From: Dethiosulfatarculus sandiegensis
GTDB lineage: Bacteria; Desulfobacterota; Desulfarculia; Desulfarculales; Desulfarculaceae
Direction: 5' to 3'
NCBI RefSeq assembly: GCF_000931935.2
Contig: NZ_AZAC01000056.1
Span: forward strand, 62,001-126,000
Length of the DNA: 64,000 bases
This document shows, in pieces, positions 26,486 to 35,008 of the stretch. The translations under genes and the position numbers were made by a program. The number at the start of each line of letters is the position of its first letter. Within the stretch, counting starts at the first letter, position 1. The notes under the pieces were generated by a model that had not been told where the DNA came from, did not search any database, and saw only the letters and a program-made list of their open reading frames with translations.

Positions 26486-26506
26486 GTCCCCGCCCGAAGC
26501 GGGGAC
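26486..26506. other. Stable hairpin between membrane-protein gene and oxidoreductase gene
   Basis: An 8-bp GC-rich stem (GTCCCCGC / GCGGGGAC) with a 5-nt loop. T-runs follow only on the plus strand, so it is not a normal terminator for the minus-strand operon. It may be an RNA-processing or stabilising stem ahead of the last gene. Confidence 0.45.
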
Positions 26507-26517
26507 TTTTTTAGCGT

Positions 26518-27081
26518 TTAAGCGGCCGCCTGACTCATCTGGGCCTTTTGAGCCCGGCTCTTGGCAAAGCCCAGGATAAAGCCCAGGGCAACGGAGAAGG
26601 CTGCGGCCAGGCCTATCTGCAAAGGCTTGTCCAGCATAAAGGTGATTGTGTGGGCAGGCAACCAGAACCAAACCAGGGCCTTTAAAGCGGTTTCCATGCC
26701 GCTGAAGTTCCACTGGCGCAGGATAAGGTTGTCCTCCAGCCTGTGGAAGTACATAATCTGAGGCCCAAAAACAGCCTGCATGCAAAAAGAAAGTAAAAAG
26801 GCGCGGCCCAGACCGGAACTCAGAAATGAGGGCAAAAGACCGTGGTCCAAAAGCGCGTCTGCAAAACCGGTCACTCCCACAAAGCCGTATTTAACGACAA
26901 TCCCCAAAACAGCCCAGGCAACCGCCTTAAGGGCGAGCTGCATCTGGTTGCAGGGCAGGGCAAAACGGCGGTTCACCGCGCTGAAGCTGGCCACCTCACC
27001 CAAGGTGCCGAGTATGGCGAACTGAATAGCGGCCATACCAAGGGGGTTGGCAGTGACCATATTAATATATGCTTCCAACAT
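26518..27081 (-). CDS. Uncharacterised multi-pass membrane protein of the catabolic cluster
   Basis: 187 residues with about four to five hydrophobic helices: AAIQFAILGTLGEVASF, LALKAVAWAVLGIVVKYG, AFLLSFCMQAVFGPQ, ALVWFWLPAHTITFML and IGLAAAFSVALGFILGF. Characteristic loops are MYFHRLEDNLI and WLPAHTITF. I remember similar unnamed membrane proteins but no function. It starts 18 bp after the acyl-CoA synthetase gene and precedes the oxidoreductase, so it is cotranscribed with the pathway enzymes. By position it could be a substrate importer or acid exporter, but it has no recognisable transporter signature. Confidence 0.8.
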   Translation of the reverse strand: MLEAYINMVTANPLGMAAIQFAILGTLGEVASFSAVNRRFALPCNQMQLALKAVAWAVLGIVVKYGFVGVTGFADALLDHGLLPSFLSSGLGRAFLLSFCMQAVFGPQIMYFHRLEDNLILRQWNFSGMETALKALVWFWLPAHTITFMLDKPLQIGLAAAFSVALGFILGFAKSRAQKAQMSQAAA

Positions 27082-27099
27082 GGATAGATGATCCTTTTT

Positions 27100-29487
27100 C
27101 TATTTGTTCCTGAACTTCCGCACCTTGAGGCGGTAGTCCATATAGCGGCCCATGGCCACCATGGCTTGTCCGCAGGTGTTAAAGACGGGCACGCCGGTTT
27201 TTTCCAGTTTGGCGTTTAAGGGCTCGTGCACCCGGCCCACATCGTTAAAGACCACCAGGGGTTTTTCCAGGCGGGCCATGAGGTCAACCAGAAGGTTGCT
27301 GAAGCTGTCGGGCGCGTCGGTGTAACCCTCTATGGTGCCGGGCGCGGGGAAGTCCTTGGTGGCCGGAGCCATGGTGTCGTAGCTGATGATCATGCCGTCC
27401 ACTGCCTCGTCCCTGGAGGCGGTCTCCAGGGTGTCGGCGTGAAGTTTGTCATTGGCCGCCGGAGTGAGGTCCATGGGGTTTCTCACATCCACAATACCGG
27501 CCAGGCGGTTTTGTTTAAGCAGCTCGTAAATGGCTTCCCTGGTCTGATCGCTCAGTTTGGCTAGTGTCAGGTTGGTGCCTTCGGCCTTGAGATGGTCGGC
27601 CAGGCCCACAGCCTCAAAACCGGCCGAGGAGATGCCCATGACCCGGTTGCCGCCGACTTTCTTTTCATGGAAAACGCTGCACAGGTTTATAAGACTGTCA
27701 TATTCGGAAAAGTCCTCTGCAACCAGGGCTCCGGCCTGGCTCAGGCAGGAGACGCAGACCGCATAGTCACCGGCCACGCTGGCGGTGTGGCCGCTGGTGG
27801 CCAACTTGCCCTCGGGCGTGCGGCCGGCCTTGTAGACCACCACTTCCTTGCCGTTTTCCACGGCCTTTCTGATGCCCCGGCAAAGGGAGAGGCCGTCTAG
27901 GTTTTTGAATCCCTCGGCATAGATGCCTATGACACCGATTTCGTCGTTATCGGCGAGGGTGTTGGCAAAGTCTCCGATGGTGAGGTCCATCTGGTTGCCC
28001 ACGGTGATGTTGTAGAGCGGATCGCCGTTTACCATCTTCATCGTGCGCACCAGGGCAAAGGCCCCGCTCTGGCTGATCATGGCCACGTTGCGTTTTCTGT
28101 CGCTCCTGTCCTTGGGGGCCGAGATGTCGGGCACAAAGAAGGTGTCGAGCCTGCCGGGATGGCTGATCACGCCCATGCAGTTGCCGCCCAAAAACACCGG
28201 TCCACCTTGGGGCCTGGCATGGGCTTGGGCGATTTTTTCGATAATTTCGGCGGCGCGTTCTTCGGTGCCCGGGGTCTCGCCCAGGCCACCGGGAATCAGA
28301 ATCACGGATTCAGCGTGGTCGCCTTCCACGATATTGTCGATCAAATCAGGCACCTGGTCGGCGCCCACTGCGATGACAAAAAGGTCCACCTTGCCCATTG
28401 CCTTGAGGTCGGGCACGCAAGGGGCGTTGTCAATGCTCTCGGCGCTGGGGCTCACCACCTTGATCTCTGTCGGCGGATAACCGGCCTCGATAACATTGCG
28501 CAGGATCTGACGGCCAAAGTTGACCTTGCTGGAGCTGGCGCCGATTATGCCGATGCTCTTTGGATGCAGCAGCTTGGTGATGCGTTCCAGGCTGCGGGGC
28601 TGGGCGATTTTAACGGGCAGGTGGAAGCGGCACAGTCCGTCCAGGGGAACCATCTGGTAATCGGTGAAGGCAAAGGGGTTCACCTCCAGTTCGTCGATCA
28701 CGTAAGGGGCCTCGGGATTCAAGGGGCTGTAATGGCGGCCCATGGCGATGAAATTGGTAAAGCATTCTTGAAGCTGATCGTCGCTGACCAGCCTTTCCCC
28801 ACCCCTGGTCAGTCCGGCGAGCTTCTGGTAGGCGATGGTTTTTTTGAAAAGTTCGAAGAATTCAGGTCCGGTGACCATTTCGCAGGATGCCGTGACCACA
28901 GCCTGGCCATGGCGGAAGCGCTCGGCATAAAGTTCTGTGTCCGTGCCGCCGAGCCCGGCTGTGATGACCATGCCGAACTCACGGGTAAGGCGCAGGCTGA
29001 CCAGAAGTTCATTGCCAAAGGCTTCTGAATCAGGCGGCATGAACTGGCAGAGGAGCACGCCTTTGATCTCGGCGCTAACGGCCTTTTCCAGCTCTTCGAC
29101 ACCCATTCCCTTGAATTCAGCAGGCATCTGCTCCGGGCGGGCCAGAAGGAAGTTCGCAAAGTTTTTGCGAACCTGGTCCAGCATGCGGCGGCAGGCGCTG
29201 CGCACCTTGCCCGGGGTTTTTTCAACTACCTTGACTCCACCCACATCGGACTTGTGAACAATGGAAGGGCTCACTATCTTGAGCACCACTTTGTTTCCCT
29301 CAAAGGCATTGAGAGCTTTTTCGGTGATGCGCTCGCCCCGGGGGATGAACCTTGTGTAAGGTACGGATTCCGCACCGGAAGCTGCCAAGAGGGCATAGTT
29401 TTCATACTCAAAGAGCTGAAGGCGGTTCTCTGCCGCGGCCGCAGAAAACACCTCGTCCATTCGCTGATAATCGAAGAACTTGTCCAT
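27100..29487 (-). CDS. Acyl-CoA synthetase, ADP-forming (acetate-CoA ligase type), beta-alpha fusion
   Basis: 795 residues. Domain order: ATP-grasp (about 1-255, with NKVVLKIVSPSIVHKSDVGG and DELEVNPF), CoA-binding Rossmann domain from about 290 (LHPKSIGIIGASSSKVNFGR), then succinyl-CoA ligase-like domains with SQSGAFA and the phospho-histidine loop TSGHTASVAG. The ATP-grasp part comes first, the reverse of the common alpha-beta order. The enzyme converts acyl-CoA + ADP + Pi to acid + CoA + ATP, the energy-conserving last step of 2-oxoacid fermentation. It lies between the GlcF-like gene and the membrane protein and would take the acyl-CoA made by the neighbouring oxidoreductase. Confidence 0.88.
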   Translation of the reverse strand: MDKFFDYQRMDEVFSAAAAENRLQLFEYENYALLAASGAESVPYTRFIPRGERITEKALNAFEGNKVVLKIVSPSIVHKSDVGGVKVVEKTPGKVRSACRRMLDQVRKNFANFLLARPEQMPAEFKGMGVEELEKAVSAEIKGVLLCQFMPPDSEAFGNELLVSLRLTREFGMVITAGLGGTDTELYAERFRHGQAVVTASCEMVTGPEFFELFKKTIAYQKLAGLTRGGERLVSDDQLQECFTNFIAMGRHYSPLNPEAPYVIDELEVNPFAFTDYQMVPLDGLCRFHLPVKIAQPRSLERITKLLHPKSIGIIGASSSKVNFGRQILRNVIEAGYPPTEIKVVSPSAESIDNAPCVPDLKAMGKVDLFVIAVGADQVPDLIDNIVEGDHAESVILIPGGLGETPGTEERAAEIIEKIAQAHARPQGGPVFLGGNCMGVISHPGRLDTFFVPDISAPKDRSDRKRNVAMISQSGAFALVRTMKMVNGDPLYNITVGNQMDLTIGDFANTLADNDEIGVIGIYAEGFKNLDGLSLCRGIRKAVENGKEVVVYKAGRTPEGKLATSGHTASVAGDYAVCVSCLSQAGALVAEDFSEYDSLINLCSVFHEKKVGGNRVMGISSAGFEAVGLADHLKAEGTNLTLAKLSDQTREAIYELLKQNRLAGIVDVRNPMDLTPAANDKLHADTLETASRDEAVDGMIISYDTMAPATKDFPAPGTIEGYTDAPDSFSNLLVDLMARLEKPLVVFNDVGRVHEPLNAKLEKTGVPVFNTCGQAMVAMGRYMDYRLKVRKFRNK

Positions 29488-29593
29488 TTCAATTCCTGTT
29501 TTGCGGGTATTCTGGAGAATTGCTTTATGGGGTGTGAAAGGGCGCTGTGGCCGCGCCCTTTTGCTGGTCTCTCAGAACTTTTCCCTGTTATTA

Positions 29594-30706
29594 CTAGTTA
29601 TTAATAAGATCCATAATAAATTGAGCTGTTGTCTGAACTTTAAATTTCTGCTTGCGGAGTTTACCGTTAGCCAGGTTATGTACGCAAGAATTACACTCGG
29701 TTAAAAGTATATCCGCGTCAATTTTTTCCACTTGTTCCAGTCTTTTTCTGGCCATTGCCAGGCTGTGCATGGCATAGGCCCCGCGCACTCCGCCGCCTGC
29801 GCCGCAGCAGAGGGCGTCTTCCCTGTTATTGGGCAACTCATGGAAATTGGGTGCTATTTTTTTAATAGTCACCCTGGGCTCTTCATAGATGCCGGTGTGG
29901 CGGCCCAGGTCGCAGGGGTCGTGGTAGGTGACCTTGAGGTCTGTTTTTACTTCAATATCCTGTTCAGCCAGCCACTGGCTGAAATGGAGCACCTTGACAC
30001 CGGCTTTAAGCAGGGGTTTGTAAAGCTCGGTCTCGGTAAAGGTCCTGAAACAATAGGGGCAACCGGTGATCACTGTGTGTGCGCCCGTGTCCAGGATTTT
30101 TTCGATGTTGCTCTCGGCCAGATGGGGCTTCATCTCCTGCCCCACATCCTGGAGCACCCCCCCGCAGCAGGATTCTTCAATCAGGGTGTAGTCCAGTTTA
30201 AGGTGGTCCATAAGATCCAGGGCGGCCTCGGTGGCGTCTTCTTCGCGGTACTGGCCCACACAACCCATGAAATACACGAAATCCGCCTTTTTACCCACCG
30301 GACGATCAAAAAATTCAGGCTCGTCCTCGGCGTAGATGTTGGTGGATTCATCAAGCACCTGGCTCATGCCGGTAAAGGCAGGGTGACAGGAGCCGTTCTT
30401 AACCATATCCCGGCGGAAGGCCTTGAGAATCTGGGGAACGTTAACTCCGCTGGGACACTTGCTGGCGCAGGAAGCGCAGCCGGTGCACTGGAAGACGGTC
30501 TCAATAAGCTCGTCTGTGAGTTCCATGCGGCCTTCGAGCACTTCCTTGGCCAGGAGCATTTTGCCCCTGGCGTTTAAGGCCGGGCGCAGGGTGGCCCCGT
30601 AGACCGGACAGGAGGCCTGGCAGAATCCGCAACGGGAGCAGCGCTCGATCTGGTCTTTAAAAGCTTTGGTAAAGTCGTATTTGGGTTCCATGGTTACGTT
30701 ATCCAT
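29594..30706 (-). CDS. GlcF-like iron-sulfur subunit of a 2-hydroxyacid (glycolate/lactate-type) oxidase
   Basis: 370 residues. Two N-terminal 4Fe-4S motifs: Cys 23, 26, 29, 33 (CSRCGFCQASCP) and 74, 77, 80, 84 (CTGCASCASKCP). Two CCG domains follow, with ESCCGGV near 165, DPCDLGRH near 275 and CCGAGGG near 305, the fold shared with HdrB and GlcF. It passes electrons from the flavoprotein subunit to a membrane or soluble acceptor. The start overlaps the end of the GlcD-like gene by 8 nt, so the two are translationally coupled. A 106-bp gap with a GC-rich hairpin (about 29544-29570) separates it from the acyl-CoA synthetase gene. Confidence 0.87.
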   Translation of the reverse strand: MDNVTMEPKYDFTKAFKDQIERCSRCGFCQASCPVYGATLRPALNARGKMLLAKEVLEGRMELTDELIETVFQCTGCASCASKCPSGVNVPQILKAFRRDMVKNGSCHPAFTGMSQVLDESTNIYAEDEPEFFDRPVGKKADFVYFMGCVGQYREEDATEAALDLMDHLKLDYTLIEESCCGGVLQDVGQEMKPHLAESNIEKILDTGAHTVITGCPYCFRTFTETELYKPLLKAGVKVLHFSQWLAEQDIEVKTDLKVTYHDPCDLGRHTGIYEEPRVTIKKIAPNFHELPNNREDALCCGAGGGVRGAYAMHSLAMARKRLEQVEKIDADILLTECNSCVHNLANGKLRKQKFKVQTTAQFIMDLINN

Positions 30707-32078
30707 TCAGGGCCATTTTACCGGGGTTAATTCTGTTGTCAGGGTCCAGGGCCTTTTTAAAGGTGCGCATGACCTCCATCTCCACGGGGTCGTGCTCCAT
30801 GGTCATAAACGGGGCCTTGTCCAGGCCAATGCCGTGTTCACCGGTCAAGGTGCCGCCGAGTGATATGACCTTCTCAAAAAGTTCCCGGGCCGCGTCATGG
30901 GCCCTTTGGCTGACTTCCGGGTCGGAGGCGTCGAAGCAGACTGTGGGGTGAAGGTTGCCGTCACCGGCGTGTCCCACAGTTGTTATGACCAGGTCGTATT
31001 TTTCGGCCACCTCCTGCACGGTGCGCAGAAGTTCTGCCACATGGCTCATGGGCACGCTGCAATCTTCAACCAAAAGGTTTTTGTTGATGCGGGCGAGCAC
31101 GCCGTAGCCTGATTTACGGGCGGTCCAAAGGTCTGCCGCCTCTTGGGCGTCTTTGGCCTGGCGGATGGTGGATGCCCCGTTTTTCTTGAAGATTTCCTTC
31201 ACCCGGTCCATCTGGTACTGGACCTCGGTCTCGGTGTGGCCTTCGGTTTCGGCCAGAAGCATGGCCTCCACCTCGGGCAGGCCCATGTTGGTGTTTTCAT
31301 TGATGGCCTTTAAGGTGGGCTCGTCAATGATTTCCAGCACGCTCGGCAAAATGCCGGAATGCATGATCTCGCTCACTGCCTGACCGGCCTGGTCCAGGCG
31401 GTCAAAGGTGCCCATGGCAGTAGAGGATAGGGGCGGAATGGGGTTGATCTTCAAGGTGATCTCGGTGATCACGCCCAGGGTGCCTTCCGAGCCCACAAAT
31501 AGGTGGGTAAGATCATAACCGGAGACGGATTTCATGCAGGCGCTTCCGGTGCGCATGACGCGGCCGTCGGGCAAGACCACTTCCAGGGCCATGACATAGT
31601 CTTTGGTGGTGCCGTATTTGGCGCCCTTTATGCCGCCCGCGTCGGTGGCTACATTGCCGCCGATAGTGGCGACTACGCCGCTGGAGGGGTCCGGGGGAAA
31701 GGCAAAACCATGGGGAGCAAGCTCTTTGGCCAGGTCACCGTAGACCACGCCCGGCTCAACCACAACCACTCTGTCTTCAATGCGGATGCTTTTGATCTTG
31801 TTCATGCGGGCCATGTCCAGGACAAGGCCGCCCTTTACCGGAACAGCCATGCCGCTCAAGCCGGTTCCGGCCCCCCTGGGAGTGACGGTCAGGCCTTCTT
31901 CCTTGGCCAGCTTCATAACGGCCGCCACCTGTTCGGTGGTGGTGGGACAGACAGCGGCCAGGGGCCGGGACTGGTTCAAAGAGGCGTCTGAGGAGTAGGA
32001 CACCAGGTCGATCAGGTCCTCGGTGAAGTTATTCTTGCCTACGATCTTCACCAAGGCGTCTTTAACGCGTTCGTTCAT
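30699..32078 (-). CDS. GlcD-like FAD-linked 2-hydroxyacid dehydrogenase
   Basis: 459 residues of the VAO/PCMH flavoprotein family. The FAD-binding half has AVCPTTTEQVAAVMKLAKE, TPRGAGTGLSGMAVP, ASGVVATIGGNVATDAGG and LTHLFVGSEGTLGVITEI. The cap domain ends with GHAGDGNLHPT and GGTLTGEHGIGLDKA, the His and Glu signatures of GlcD/D-lactate dehydrogenases. It oxidises a 2-hydroxyacid to the 2-oxoacid. It overlaps the sulfatase-like gene by 4 nt at its start and GlcF by 8 nt at its end. With the oxoacid oxidoreductase downstream, an aryl-lactate or similar hydroxyacid is a reasonable but unproven substrate. Confidence 0.9.
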   Translation of the reverse strand: MNERVKDALVKIVGKNNFTEDLIDLVSYSSDASLNQSRPLAAVCPTTTEQVAAVMKLAKEEGLTVTPRGAGTGLSGMAVPVKGGLVLDMARMNKIKSIRIEDRVVVVEPGVVYGDLAKELAPHGFAFPPDPSSGVVATIGGNVATDAGGIKGAKYGTTKDYVMALEVVLPDGRVMRTGSACMKSVSGYDLTHLFVGSEGTLGVITEITLKINPIPPLSSTAMGTFDRLDQAGQAVSEIMHSGILPSVLEIIDEPTLKAINENTNMGLPEVEAMLLAETEGHTETEVQYQMDRVKEIFKKNGASTIRQAKDAQEAADLWTARKSGYGVLARINKNLLVEDCSVPMSHVAELLRTVQEVAEKYDLVITTVGHAGDGNLHPTVCFDASDPEVSQRAHDAARELFEKVISLGGTLTGEHGIGLDKAPFMTMEHDPVEMEVMRTFKKALDPDNRINPGKMALNG

Positions 32079-33496
32079 GTTGTTTTCTCCAAAAGGGGAT
32101 CAAGCACTTTAAAAACAGGTAAATCCCCGCCTGCGTCTTTCAGGAGTTTTGCTTTCATCTTAAGAACCGCCTCTGGTTTTTTCAGGGCAACGTCATTTAA
32201 GTATTCAGGGTCTTCTTTAAGGTCGTAAAGTTCGACCTTGTCCCATTTTGAATCAGTCACCAGGGCATAATCATTATCCCTGACCCAGTAGTAATCCTTG
32301 AAACAGCTGGTCACATGGTCTCTGATCTCTGTTTTTTCACCTTTGACGACCTGCCAGATGTCTTCACCCTGGCACCAGTCCGGAGTTTTTTCAAAAACCA
32401 GGTTCAGCAAAGTCGGCAGGATGTCGTGGTTCATGACAAAGGGGCTGAAGCATTGGCCTGCGCCTTCAGCCTCAGGCGTGCGAATGGCCAGCACCAGGTC
32501 CAGGAGAGCCGGAATCTGGCCCCAGGGAAGTTTGCCGGTGAAGTTTTTTTCACCCAGCTGGTGGCCATGGTCGCTCACCACGCAGATGACCGTGTTCTTG
32601 TCCAGGCCCAGGAGTTTTACCTTTTCCATGAAAAAGCCGAACCAGCGGTCCACCATGGTGACCTCACCGGCATAGAGCGCCTTCATGTGACGCAGCTCCG
32701 AAGGGGTCAGGTAGGTGTCTGTCTTGTCCGAATAAAGGGGCATTATGACTTCAACGCCCTCATAGTCTTTGTCATAGAGTTCGGTGTAGTATTTGGGCGG
32801 GTCCCAGGGCTCATGGGGATCAAAACAGTCCACACACAGGAAAAAGGGTTCATCCTGATCATAGACCCGGTCAAGATAATCTGCGGCCATACGGAAAACC
32901 TTGGGAGCGAAATAATCTTCTTCGCTGCTTCTGGTAGTGTTGTTAGCAAGATAGCGCCCCAATTCCCAGGTCTTGCGGTTTTCCGATTTCATGCCCTCGG
33001 TCATGTGCGGCAGGGCCAGTTTCCGCTCGTTTTCGTCCTTGTGGGGCATCTTCAAATCATATTCCTGACCCCTGATAAATTGCCAGCTGGTGTATCCCCG
33101 GTGGTAGTTCATGCCGGGATAATGCTGGTGAAAACAGTCGGTCACCAGGCCTGTGGTCCAGCCTTGGTTGGTCAGGTATTCGCTCATCGGTACATCATGG
33201 TGGGGAATGGGGCCCCATCCGGGAATCAGGCTGGTTGCGTTGAACACATTGTTGAAAGGATAGGAAGCGGGATAAGGCTCCCAGTCTTTAAAAGGGAAAA
33301 CCCTCTTACCGGTAAAAGTGGAACGCCTGAAGGGTAATGTGGGTAAAGATTCCGGATATGCTCTGTCAAAGCGGGCGGCCTCCTGGCAAAAGGCATCCAG
33401 GTGGGGGGTCTTGATCCAATTATTGCCATAGGCCCCGACATGGTCTTTGCGCAAGGAGTCGATTATCACCAGGATAATGTTCCTTTTTTCACTCAC
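32075..33496 (-). CDS. Sulfatase-like hydrolase (alkaline phosphatase superfamily)
   Basis: 473 residues. Metal-site motif NIILVIIDSLRKDHVG at the N-terminus, the DCFDPHEPW segment near 225, and VVSDHGHQLGEK near 300 place it in the sulfatase/alkaline phosphatase superfamily. At the position of the formylglycine motif C/S-x-P-x-R it reads TLPFR (SLPTLPFRRS), so the usual modified Cys or Ser is a Thr. This variant is known among genes annotated as sulfatases and makes sulfate-ester hydrolysis uncertain; phosphodiester or phosphonate hydrolysis is possible. No signal peptide. GTG start with a strong GGGAGGAG SD. First gene of the minus-strand cluster. Confidence 0.83.
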   Translation of the reverse strand: MSEKRNIILVIIDSLRKDHVGAYGNNWIKTPHLDAFCQEAARFDRAYPESLPTLPFRRSTFTGKRVFPFKDWEPYPASYPFNNVFNATSLIPGWGPIPHHDVPMSEYLTNQGWTTGLVTDCFHQHYPGMNYHRGYTSWQFIRGQEYDLKMPHKDENERKLALPHMTEGMKSENRKTWELGRYLANNTTRSSEEDYFAPKVFRMAADYLDRVYDQDEPFFLCVDCFDPHEPWDPPKYYTELYDKDYEGVEVIMPLYSDKTDTYLTPSELRHMKALYAGEVTMVDRWFGFFMEKVKLLGLDKNTVICVVSDHGHQLGEKNFTGKLPWGQIPALLDLVLAIRTPEAEGAGQCFSPFVMNHDILPTLLNLVFEKTPDWCQGEDIWQVVKGEKTEIRDHVTSCFKDYYWVRDNDYALVTDSKWDKVELYDLKEDPEYLNDVALKKPEAVLKMKAKLLKDAGGDLPVFKVLDPLLEKTT

Positions 33497-33967
33497 TTTG
33501 CTCCTCCCTTAAAACGTCATCCAAACTGGGAGACCTGACTGCACCGTCTATTTTAATAATACAGAAGCAAGAGGTTATGATTTGCGGATGATAAATAAGA
33601 GACGATAACGAAGAAATCGGGTTGTGTCGAGCTATTTTCGTATTACATTTAAAAATAATGGAATATCATTCGAAAAATCAAACTTAATATCTCTTGTTCC
33701 TTTGAATCTTTACCAGTTTTCTGTAATAGCGCAAATAAACTATTATGGAAAAAATTTTTTAAAATTAGTCAGTTAAAGACATGTATTAATAAATTGCAGG
33801 AACGAAAGTTGTTTTTTGGGGTTGCTTTTTTCGTATAATATTCTAAAAAATGGCCAGTGGGGGGCTTTTTTAGGTGGGCATTTTGAAAGTTTACTAAAGA
33901 AAGCGGAAAAAAATCCTGAAATCCTTTGACCGACTGTCCTGTCTCCCTTTAAGCTTCTGCGAAAAAA
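33497..33967. other. AT-rich divergent promoter region between sulfatase-like gene and second IclR gene
   Basis: A 470-bp non-coding stretch, much more AT-rich than its neighbours. It must contain the promoters of the catabolic operon (-) and of the IclR gene (+). A TATAAT-like box (about 33834-33839) points to plus. An imperfect 6-3-6 palindrome TGGAAT ATC ATTCGA (33659-33673) has the same geometry as the one upstream of the arylsulfotransferase-family gene. No ORF with features is seen. Confidence 0.5.
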
Positions 33968-34765
33968 ATGAGACGGATCAGTCCGGGGGGTATTTTGGCT
34001 AACCAGTCAATAAAACGAGCGGTGCTTATACTTAAGTCCTTCACCTATGCCCAGCCCAGCTGGCAGGTATCCAAACTGGCCAAGCAGGTGGACCTGCCGG
34101 TGACCACGGTGCATGGTCTTATGCAGACCTTGGAAGAAGAAGGTTTTTTGGAACAAGACCCCCAGACCAGAAGTTATAGCCTGGGGCAGATGATGAACAT
34201 CATGGGCGCGGTGCAGCGTTCCACCCTGGAGCTGAACCAGAAGGCCGAGGTGCCGATCAACTACCTGGCCAAGCAGACCGGCCTGGAAGGCAGGGTGGGG
34301 GTTTTTTATAATGATGCGGTGGTGCTCACCTTTAACACCGGCCATTTGGCCAGCACCATGGGCATAGCCTACACAGGCCCCATCAAACCCACCTTTTGCA
34401 GCGCCATGGGCAGGGCCATTTTAGCCTACATGACTGAGGAAGAGGTCGACGCCCACCTTAAGCGGGTGCAGCTTGTTTCCTACACCCCCAAGACCGAGAC
34501 TGATCCTCAGGCTATCCGCCGGGAACTGGCCAAGACCAGAGAGCGGGGATATTCATTGGAGTTGCAGGAAGTTGCCCTGCATCAGGAAGCAGTGGGCGCT
34601 CCGGTTTTCGGCCCGGGAGGGGTGCCTGTGGGGGCTATCTGCCTCTTGGGCGAGCCCAGAAAAATCAGTGGTGCGGATCTGGAAGGCCTGGGACAGGCTG
34701 TAATGAACACGGCAGACCACATCTCCACCTATCTCGGTTTTCGAAAACTCCCCGTGTTTCGTTGA
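33968..34765 (+). CDS. Second IclR-family transcriptional regulator
   Basis: 265 residues. The winged helix is at about 12-80 (SIKRAVLILKSF, VSKLAKQVDLPVTTVHGLMQTL, SYSLGQMMNIMG), then the IclR effector domain (VGVFYNDAVVLTF, FCSAMGRAILAYM, VGAPVFGPGGVPVGAICLLG). It is paralogous to the IclR protein at 21611 and is divergent from the sulfatase-like operon, the classical place for its regulator. The ATG has no clear SD; a TTG at 33995 behind GGGGGG, giving a start like the paralogue's, is a good alternative. Effector unknown. Confidence 0.9.
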   Translation: MRRISPGGILANQSIKRAVLILKSFTYAQPSWQVSKLAKQVDLPVTTVHGLMQTLEEEGFLEQDPQTRSYSLGQMMNIMGAVQRSTLELNQKAEVPINYLAKQTGLEGRVGVFYNDAVVLTFNTGHLASTMGIAYTGPIKPTFCSAMGRAILAYMTEEEVDAHLKRVQLVSYTPKTETDPQAIRRELAKTRERGYSLELQEVALHQEAVGAPVFGPGGVPVGAICLLGEPRKISGADLEGLGQAVMNTADHISTYLGFRKLPVFR

Positions 34766-34837
34766 TTTTTCATCTGAGCCGGTTTTCCGGAGGTTTTTAA
34801 AAACCACTCCGACAGTCGGCTTTGCTTGACTCCTAAG

Positions 34838-34877
34838 AAAAGCCTTTGGCAGGGTTCTTTTGCCAAAGGCTTTTTTT
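34838..34877 (+). terminator. Terminator after the second IclR gene
   Basis: Stem AGCCTTTGGCA / TGCCAAAGGCT (34841-34851 and 34861-34871) with a 9-nt loop and a run of seven T. Confidence 0.8.
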
Positions 34878-35008
34878 ATTCATTTTCACTACGTTGAGCC
34901 GCATCTTCAAATTGACTGCCAATTGCTTGTGATCTACCATTTCAGTTAGAAGCCCTTCCTGGGCAATAGAAATCATATTGGCTAAAAATAAAAGAAAAAT
35001 GAGGTGTT

